A stretch of DNA of 8,848 bases from Bacteroidota bacterium (lineage in GTDB: Bacteria; Bacteroidota; Ignavibacteria; Ignavibacteriales; Ignavibacteriaceae): NCBI GenBank assembly GCA_021778375.1, contig JAJYCM010000100.1, forward strand, positions 1-8,848. The letters run 5' to 3'. This document shows, one piece after another, positions 1-4,718 of this stretch; position 1 is the first letter of the stretch; every line of letters begins with the position of its first letter. The notes under the pieces are model-generated. The model did no database searches. It was not told the DNA's origin and was given only the letters and a program-made list of their open reading frames with translations. The translations under genes and the position numbers were made by a program.

Positions 1-219
1 TCAGATCCCGAACAAAACCCCGACGCTTTTAAATTTGATAATATTTCTTACCTAGATGTATTGAAAAAAAATCTTCGTGTTATGGATCTAACTGCTATAA
101 GCTTGTGCCGGGAAAACAACCTGCCCGTTGTTGTCTTTAATATGGATGTGCCGGATAATCTATTAAAATTGGTCAAAGGCGAAGCTATCGGTACTGTAAT
201 AAATGACCCGAAGCAGTAA
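1..219 (+). CDS. pyrH: UMP kinase, C-terminal part (5' end outside window)
   Basis: The window opens inside a reading frame that runs 72 codons to a TAA at 217-219. The translation includes DAFKFDNISYLDVLKKNLRV, MDLTAISLCRENNLPVVVFN and then a GEAIGTVI ending. This matches the C-terminal third of bacterial UMP kinase: the segment with the conserved MDxTA helix, the PVVVFNM strand and the closing G-x-x-IGT(L/V)(I/V) strand. Known for the family: a hexameric amino-acid-kinase-fold enzyme that phosphorylates UMP to UDP with ATP in the cytoplasm, the committed step to UTP and CTP. The nucleotide-binding N-terminal region lies upstream of the window. Having frr as the next gene, the usual pyrH-frr order, supports the call. 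The gene ends 101 bases before frr. Confidence 0.93.
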   Translation, partial: SDPEQNPDAFKFDNISYLDVLKKNLRVMDLTAISLCRENNLPVVVFNMDVPDNLLKLVKGEAIGTVINDPKQ

Positions 220-269
220 TAATATTTTGCCCTTTTAGTTTTAGCTTCTTACTTTTCACTATACAAAAA

Positions 270-309
270 ATTCAAATTGTACAATTAGCACTTTGAATAA
301 TTAATTATT
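270..309. repeat. Overlapping palindromes in the pyrH-frr spacer
   Basis: Three symmetric elements lie in 40 bases. AATTGTACAATT at 275-286 is a perfect 12-base palindrome. ATTCAAA (270-276) and TTTGAAT (292-298) form a 7-base inverted repeat that encloses most of it. AATAATTAATTATT at 296-309 is a perfect 14-base palindrome that abuts the frr Shine-Dalgarno AGAGG (310-314). No U-tract follows, so this does not look like an intrinsic terminator. It could be an operator or a leader structure, but in such AT-rich DNA some palindromes arise by chance. Function is unknown. Confidence 0.4.
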
Positions 310-320
310 AGAGGTTATTT

Positions 321-875
321 ATGGAACAAGTAATAAATGATGCAAGATCAAGGATGGATAAAACACTTGAAGCTCTTAGAGCTGAACTTGCAAAAATTAG
401 AACGGGGAAAGCTACAACTGCTCTACTTGACGGTATTAAAGTTGAATATTACGGTAATATGACTGCCCTCAATCAGGTTGCAAATGTTACCGTTTTGGAT
501 GCGCATACTTTATCAATTACACCATGGGATAAATCCATAGTAAGCCATGTTGACAAAGCAATTCTTGAAGCTAACCTTGGTTTTAATCCTGTCAATGACG
601 GAACAAATTTGAAGATCCCTGTTCCACCATTAAATGAAGAGCGAAGGAGAGATTTTGTTAAGCTTGTTAAGAAGTTTGGCGAAGAATCTAAAATTGCTAT
701 TCGAAATGTTCGCAGAGATGCAAATGAACATTTGAAACGAGAAGAGAAAAATAAAAAAATTTCTGAGGATCAATTAAAAGAAGCCGAGGATAAGGTTCAA
801 AAGCTTACCGACGAGCATATCCAAAAGATTGATGATATCCTGAAGCATAAAGAAAAAGAAATTATGGAAGTTTAA
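321..875 (+). CDS. frr: Ribosome recycling factor
   Basis: This 184-residue protein has the standard length of ribosome recycling factor. Known role: with EF-G it splits post-termination 70S ribosomes in the cytoplasm so that subunits can be reused. The N-terminal helix of domain I carries the family signature AKIRTGKAT (residues 24-32). Domain II is the small beta-rich part (about 31-104), with LSITPWDKS and NLGFNPVNDG-T-L-IPVPPLNEERR. The two long C-terminal helices of domain I (about 105-184) include IRNVRRDAN at 127-135, with the invariant Arg pair 131/132 used for ribosome binding. The ATG is well placed 6 bases after AGAGG (310-314). The gene follows pyrH in the conserved order and is followed 45 bases later by an intrinsic terminator, so it ends a translation-linked operon. 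Nothing is missing or odd. Confidence 0.98.
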   Translation: MEQVINDARSRMDKTLEALRAELAKIRTGKATTALLDGIKVEYYGNMTALNQVANVTVLDAHTLSITPWDKSIVSHVDKAILEANLGFNPVNDGTNLKIPVPPLNEERRRDFVKLVKKFGEESKIAIRNVRRDANEHLKREEKNKKISEDQLKEAEDKVQKLTDEHIQKIDDILKHKEKEIMEV

Positions 876-920
876 CATTATGCTCTCTTTTTTTGATAAG
901 ATTTTCAAAACTAAGATATA

Positions 921-955
921 AAAACCCAATTTCGCACAAGGAAGTTGGGTTTTTA
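921..955 (+). terminator. Intrinsic terminator after frr
   Basis: AAAACCCAATTT (921-932) pairs with AAGTTGGGTTTT (942-953) over 12 positions with one G-U pair, enclosing a 9-base loop. A T-rich tract (TTTTATTTTA) follows. It lies 45 bases after the frr stop and separates the pyrH-frr unit from the envelope block. The left arm is A-rich, so the hairpin could act in both directions, but no minus-strand gene points at it. Confidence 0.85.
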
Positions 956-1126
956 TTTTAATCAGGAATGAGATTTTCTCAATCAATTTTCAAAAAAAGT
1001 CAATAAAACTCAAAAAAAGGTGATTAATTTGTACTACTAATTGCCTGAAAAATTGAAATAATTTCATTAAATTTTGATTTGAAAGAAATTATTCCATCCT
1101 GTAAGTTCTCTTTTTTAAGTTTATAA

Positions 1127-1819
1127 ATGAAAGTTATAAATAAGCTACAGATAAAAAAAACAAAGGAATATCTCTCAACATATTTTAATACAAATATGTT
1201 GAGGAGTGTAATTCTGTTTAGCGGAGGCATAATTTTGTTTGTTGCTGGAGTTATAGTTTATGGAATAATTATCAATATGCGCGAGGTTCCTCTGTCGGTA
1301 GATATGGCGCGCAAAGGGTTTTCAAAATTGGACGATCCGGTAATAATTGTTGTAAGAAGCTCTTACTCTTTAAAGCTTTATAACGATACTGTTCTTATAA
1401 AAACATACATTGCAAATTTTGGAAGAAATGTAACCACACCTAAAAACAAAGCTGGCGACCTTGCTACACCAGTAGGGAACTATGAAATTTGTGAGATCGA
1501 TACTAATACTAAGTATTATAAATTTTTTAAGATAAATTACCCCAATATCTATGATGCAACGGAAGCATTAAGGAAGGGCTTAATCTCTCAAGAAGAATTT
1601 GATAAAATTAAATTTGATTATTATTATGGTATCTGCCCTGATCCGAATACGGAGCTTGGCGGAAATATGGGTATTCATGGAATAGGAAGATTAGATTTTC
1701 TTTTTAAGTATCTTCCCTTTGTCTATAATTGGACGGACGGTTCGATTGCAATAAGTAACGAAAATATGGACGAACTTTATTCAGTTGTAAAGAAAGGAAC
1801 TAAAGTTGTTATCAAATAA
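1127..1819 (+). CDS. Membrane-anchored YkuD-type L,D-transpeptidase homologue with Ser at the catalytic Cys position
   Basis: The 230-residue protein has a short basic N-terminus, one hydrophobic segment at about 26-50 (signal anchor) and a YkuD-fold catalytic domain at about 70-230. Recognisable family segments are a TPxGxY strand (TPVGNYEIC, 114-122), NYPN (137-140), the helix-linker GLISQEEFDKI, GGNMGIHG with the conserved His184-Gly185, and NWTDGSIAIS-NE-MDELY (201-218) before the last strand GTKVVI. Family members read [S/T]xGC in that block, with Cys as the nucleophile that forms 3-3 peptidoglycan cross-links or attaches lipoproteins. Here residue 206 is Ser (codon TCG, 1742-1744). The frame and all surrounding motifs are intact, so this is not a frameshift. 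It may be inactive, act as a binding protein, or use Ser. An in-frame TAA lies directly before the ATG, so the gene cannot extend upstream; Met24 (1196) is the alternative start. No Shine-Dalgarno is seen. The 3' end overlaps the lipoprotein gene by 14 bases. Confidence 0.85.
   Translation: MKVINKLQIKKTKEYLSTYFNTNMLRSVILFSGGIILFVAGVIVYGIIINMREVPLSVDMARKGFSKLDDPVIIVVRSSYSLKLYNDTVLIKTYIANFGRNVTTPKNKAGDLATPVGNYEICEIDTNTKYYKFFKINYPNIYDATEALRKGLISQEEFDKIKFDYYYGICPDPNTELGGNMGIHGIGRLDFLFKYLPFVYNWTDGSIAISNENMDELYSVVKKGTKVVIK
1793..1798 (+). promoter_or_regulatory. Ribosome binding site that decides the TTG start of the lipoprotein gene
   Basis: AAAGGA at 1793-1798 lies inside the end of the transpeptidase-homologue gene, 7 bases before TTG at 1806. 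There is no ATG or GTG between this TTG and the signal peptide, and the peptide that starts here gives a complete lipoprotein signal. The TTG is therefore the probable start, and translation is likely coupled to the upstream gene. Confidence 0.65.
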
Positions 1820-2432
1820 ACACACTCTTTCGATAGTTTTATTTTTATCTTTCGTCTTTTTTTCTTGCGGGGGAAAAAATCAAAATAGCCAAACGCTTTT
1901 AAACCAACCGGATTTCAACAACCCTGGTGTTGTTCTGCAGCAAGCTAAAAATATTTTGGGGAACGATGTTAAATTTGCTTACAAAGGTCTGTTCGATGCA
2001 GACACTGCAATTGAAATTTCAGCAGGAACGGAAATTGATGGACCAAAAAACTCTGGTATCCGGTTTACACTTTTGAAACAAGTAAATAATCAACTTATTT
2101 CAGTTTTTCAAACCCCTCTGTTAAACGGTTCATTCAGAGAATGTCTGGTTAAAAAAATTAAATTTCCTATGTTTAATTATGAACTTGTTTATTATAATTC
2201 CCAAAGCTTTTATTTGGGAAGTGGCGGCGGAGAAGTTTTTTCGTATATCATTAACTTCAAAGAACAAAAGATTTATTATGCTCACTTTATTTCTGTCCCT
2301 GATCGCCCGGTTTCTTTATATCTTTCTCCTAACATTGACATACCCGAAATCAAGAATTTTTTCATAGGAAATTTTAAACGTGATTTTTCAACTTTCAAAA
2401 TTATAGATAAAGATGTTACGTTAAAGTACTAA
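1806..2432 (+). CDS. Putative lipoprotein of unknown function
   Basis: I do not recognise a family. The 208-residue product starts with a lipoprotein signal: Lys5/His6, a hydrophobic stretch (about 8-19), then FFSCGG with Cys21 as the lipidation site. The box FxSC is loose, as is common in Bacteroidota relatives. A short polar linker (about 22-33) leads to a domain of about 170 residues that looks rich in beta strands. Its notable segments are GLFDADTAIEISAGTEID (62-79), GIRFTLLK, a YLGSGGGEVFSY turn and SVPDRPVSLYLSP. The DADTAIEI segment faintly recalls the Ca-binding loops of FG-GAP repeats, but there is only one and I do not rely on it. The TTG start is fixed by the signal peptide and AAAGGA at 1793-1798. 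It overlaps the upstream gene by 14 bases and ends 42 bases before the first Omp85 gene, which suggests one transcript and a job at the periplasm or a membrane surface. A weak CCGG-CTTT-CCGG hairpin with a T-rich tail follows its stop. Confidence 0.7.
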   Translation: MLSNKHTLSIVLFLSFVFFSCGGKNQNSQTLLNQPDFNNPGVVLQQAKNILGNDVKFAYKGLFDADTAIEISAGTEIDGPKNSGIRFTLLKQVNNQLISVFQTPLLNGSFRECLVKKIKFPMFNYELVYYNSQSFYLGSGGGEVFSYIINFKEQKIYYAHFISVPDRPVSLYLSPNIDIPEIKNFFIGNFKRDFSTFKIIDKDVTLKY

Positions 2433-2474
2433 CCGGCTTTCCGGATTTTTCTTCTTTTATTTTTTTAATCTCTT

Positions 2475-4484
2475 ATGTCGAAAAAGTTTCTTATACTTAT
2501 TTTATTCCTTGCCACAAGCGCTCAACCGTTTGCACAGACAAAAAAAAACTTTGAGATAAATTCAATTCAATTTGAAGGCAATCACTCTTTTTCAACTTCA
2601 ACTTTAAGCGATGTAATTTATTCCAAAGAAACACCGGGATGGTTTTGGAAGTTCCTTAATACATTCAGCAGTCTCGGCAAAGAGCCTTCCTACTTTGATT
2701 CTTCTTTAATCCCTCTTGACCTGACTACTCTTAAAGAATATTATAACTCCAATGGTTTTTTTAACGCACAATTTTCTTGTAACTATAAGGTTGATACCGC
2801 GAAAAATTATGTAGACATAACCTATAAAATTATTGAAAATCAACCTGCGACTTATGGGCGACTTTTTTTAGGAGGCTTAAATGATGTTCCCGAAAATGTG
2901 ATGAATAAAATTTCTGACAAAACTAATCTTGATGAAAATCAAAGGTTCTCCCAAAATACCATTCAAAAAAATACCGCAAATGTTTTAAGTGAATTGTTGG
3001 ATAACGGATTTGTTTTTGCTCGCTACGACAGCACAATTATAAATAAGGATACTTCTAATAATAAAGCTAACGTTAACATTTTCTTCATCCCTGGAAACCG
3101 GTATAAAATAGATACCGTGCTTGTTCGAAAAAGCGGCAAAGGCGCCAGCCTGGTAACTGAAAAATTACTCCGTGATATTTCCGGTATTAAAACAGGCGAT
3201 TATTACGATCAAGATGAACTTCGTCGAAGCCAGGTTAGGCTTTATAGAACCGGATTGTTCAATTCGGCAATTCTTACCGCCATTAATGAAGATACAACAG
3301 ACCATAAAATCCCCGTTAAATTAGTAGGGGACATCGGTTTATTAAATGAACTTTCACCCGAAGTAATTCTTAATAATCAACAAAACGCATTTAACGTAGG
3401 TTTAGGCGCAGCATATATCAAGAAAAACTTTTTTGGATATGCCCGTAAACTTACTATTAGCTCTTCATTCGGAGTACAAAATCTCTTTAATTTAGATTTT
3501 GGAAATTTAATCCGGAATTTTTCTTATAAAGATACAACGCTTCTTGGCTATGTCGATTCGCATATTACAATTGATCAGCCGTATCTTTTTAATAAACCAA
3601 TCTTTGGAACGTGGGAAACTTATTTCAAAATAGATAAGCAGGCTACTTATAACAACACTCTTTATGGCTCTTCTGTAACTTTAGATTTTGAACTACCGAC
3701 CTATACTTTTATAAATCACCTTAGTACTTCTTACACGGTTGAACAATCCAATGAAGTTTACCGTACATTGAATGATAGTTTATCAAGTAAATTAATTTCA
3801 GATATCGCTGCCGATATAGCCTCAACAACAGCCGACAATATACTTTTCCCAACCCAAGGATATAATTTGTCATTTCATATAGAGGAAGCAAACTCGCTTC
3901 CATTTCTGATTTCGAAAATCTTCAAACAAAATTACACAGGCTCATTGTTTTACAAAATTTTAATAAACAGTTCATACTACATTCCACTTGATAATATAAA
4001 AAATTCAATAGCGGCTTTTAAATTAGAAGTTGGAGACTTGCAAACATTTTACGGTGGATTTGCAGGAGTACCAATTAACCGCACTTTTTACGCCGGAGGA
4101 AGTAACTCAATTCGTGCATGGCGTTCAAATCAATTAGTGCCGCAGGGAAGTGATAGTGTTTTAACAATCTACGGGATCAATAATGTAAAAGGAGGCGCCT
4201 TCCTTCTCGAAAGCTCTATGGAATACAGGTACAGAATTTTGGAAAATTTTGGTACTGTCCTTTTTTCCGATATTGGAAACACCTGGGAAAACTACAAACA
4301 ATTTCGCTACGACGGCCTTGCTGTTGCCCTAGGATTTGGATTTCGCTATTACACTGCGGTTGCACCTTTCCGATTGGATTTCGGATTTAAATTTTATGAT
4401 CCGGGAGACCACAGGTTTATTTTTGATCACAAAGTCGTTTTTCGACAGCTTCAAGTGCAATTTGGAATAGGTGAAGCTTTCTAA
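2475..4484 (+). CDS. Omp85-family outer-membrane protein (BamA/TamA type), copy 1
   Basis: This 669-residue protein has a signal peptide (MSKKFLILILFLATSAQPFA, cleavage likely near 20-21), three POTRA-like periplasmic domains (about 26-123, 125-206 and 208-287) and a 16-strand-type barrel (about 305-669). Each POTRA shows the beta-helix-helix-beta-beta pattern, for example INSIQFEGN, then LKEYYNSNGFFNAQF. POTRA1 carries an aromatic insertion, GWFWKFLNTFSSLGKEP (55-71). Barrel markers are NILFPTQGYNL (455-465), FYAGGSNSIRAWR (538-550), equivalent to the loop-6 VRGF motif, and a terminal strand ending in Phe. Known role of the superfamily: inserting or exporting proteins at the outer membrane. 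Three POTRAs resemble TamA, five are typical of BamA, so this is probably not the main BamA; the exact substrate is unknown. The loop-6 Gly is Ala (548). It is downstream of the lipoprotein gene, has no visible Shine-Dalgarno, and is paralogous to the next gene. Confidence 0.88.
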   Translation: MSKKFLILILFLATSAQPFAQTKKNFEINSIQFEGNHSFSTSTLSDVIYSKETPGWFWKFLNTFSSLGKEPSYFDSSLIPLDLTTLKEYYNSNGFFNAQFSCNYKVDTAKNYVDITYKIIENQPATYGRLFLGGLNDVPENVMNKISDKTNLDENQRFSQNTIQKNTANVLSELLDNGFVFARYDSTIINKDTSNNKANVNIFFIPGNRYKIDTVLVRKSGKGASLVTEKLLRDISGIKTGDYYDQDELRRSQVRLYRTGLFNSAILTAINEDTTDHKIPVKLVGDIGLLNELSPEVILNNQQNAFNVGLGAAYIKKNFFGYARKLTISSSFGVQNLFNLDFGNLIRNFSYKDTTLLGYVDSHITIDQPYLFNKPIFGTWETYFKIDKQATYNNTLYGSSVTLDFELPTYTFINHLSTSYTVEQSNEVYRTLNDSLSSKLISDIAADIASTTADNILFPTQGYNLSFHIEEANSLPFLISKIFKQNYTGSLFYKILINSSYYIPLDNIKNSIAAFKLEVGDLQTFYGGFAGVPINRTFYAGGSNSIRAWRSNQLVPQGSDSVLTIYGINNVKGGAFLLESSMEYRYRILENFGTVLFSDIGNTWENYKQFRYDGLAVALGFGFRYYTAVAPFRLDFGFKFYDPGDHRFIFDHKVVFRQLQVQFGIGEAF

Positions 4485-4686
4485 TAAAATTATTTGCTTC
4501 AGAATATCTTCATAATGAATTTTTCCTTTTCATCGCGTTTCATTCATAATCAAAGTCTTGGTTGCCTGCGCTTTGCTCTAATAGGTCATTATTTCCGCCT
4601 ATCTCCGTCCCCCCTATAGTTTCATTCAAAATCCAAAATTTCGTCTTGACACCCTATAATTTAGCAATTTATTTTCCAAATTATAT

Positions 4687-4694
4687 TACCTTTG
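4687..4694 (+). promoter_or_regulatory. Candidate Bacteroidota-type -7 promoter element before Omp85 copy 2
   Basis: TACCTTTG fits the TAnnTTTG -7 consensus described for Bacteroidota primary-sigma promoters. It is placed 24 bases before the ATG at 4719, implying a leader of roughly 15-20 bases. I find no good -33 TTTG at the usual spacing, so the match rests on one box. The 234-base spacer from 4485 has no convincing terminator and no supported gene, so copy 2 may be expressed both by read-through and from here. Confidence 0.4.
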
Positions 4695-4702
4695 TAAAAA
4701 AG

Positions 4703-4714
4703 AAAAACGTTTTT
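4703..4714 (+). repeat. Palindrome in the leader of Omp85 copy 2
   Basis: AAAAACGTTTTT is a perfect 12-base palindrome ending 4 bases before the ATG at 4719, exactly where a Shine-Dalgarno would sit; none is present. As RNA it could only form a weak A-U hairpin, or as DNA serve as a symmetric binding site. Chance is possible given the A and T runs. Confidence 0.35.
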
Positions 4715-4718
4715 TCTA

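Noticed and set aside
880..921. Tiny frame after frr encoding MLSFFDKIFKTKI, with GGAAG upstream
   Set aside because: It looks amphipathic, but 13 codons in AT-rich DNA arise easily. It runs into the terminator stem and its GGAAG is part of the frr coding end, so there is no independent support.
1024..1230. Minus-strand open frame of 68 codons over the start of the transpeptidase-homologue gene
   Set aside because: It is antisense to a well-supported gene, its composition reflects AT-rich DNA, and no start signal or family match is visible. The other minus-strand frames (774-986, 3721-3903, 6780-6971, 6950-7171, 7884-8090) were dropped for the same reasons.
2179..2367. 62-codon + strand frame inside the lipoprotein gene
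   Set aside because: It is fully contained in a supported gene in another frame and looks hydrophobic only because of T-rich codons.
2434..2471. CCGG-CTTT-CCGG hairpin with a T-rich tail between the lipoprotein and the first Omp85 gene
   Set aside because: The stem is only 4 base pairs and the T tract is broken by C residues, too weak to call a terminator. The 42-base gap fits an operon better.
4646..4660. TTGACA and TATAAT in the spacer before Omp85 copy 2
   Set aside because: The two boxes are only 3 bases apart, so they cannot form a standard -35/-10 promoter, and neither has a partner at 16-18 bases.
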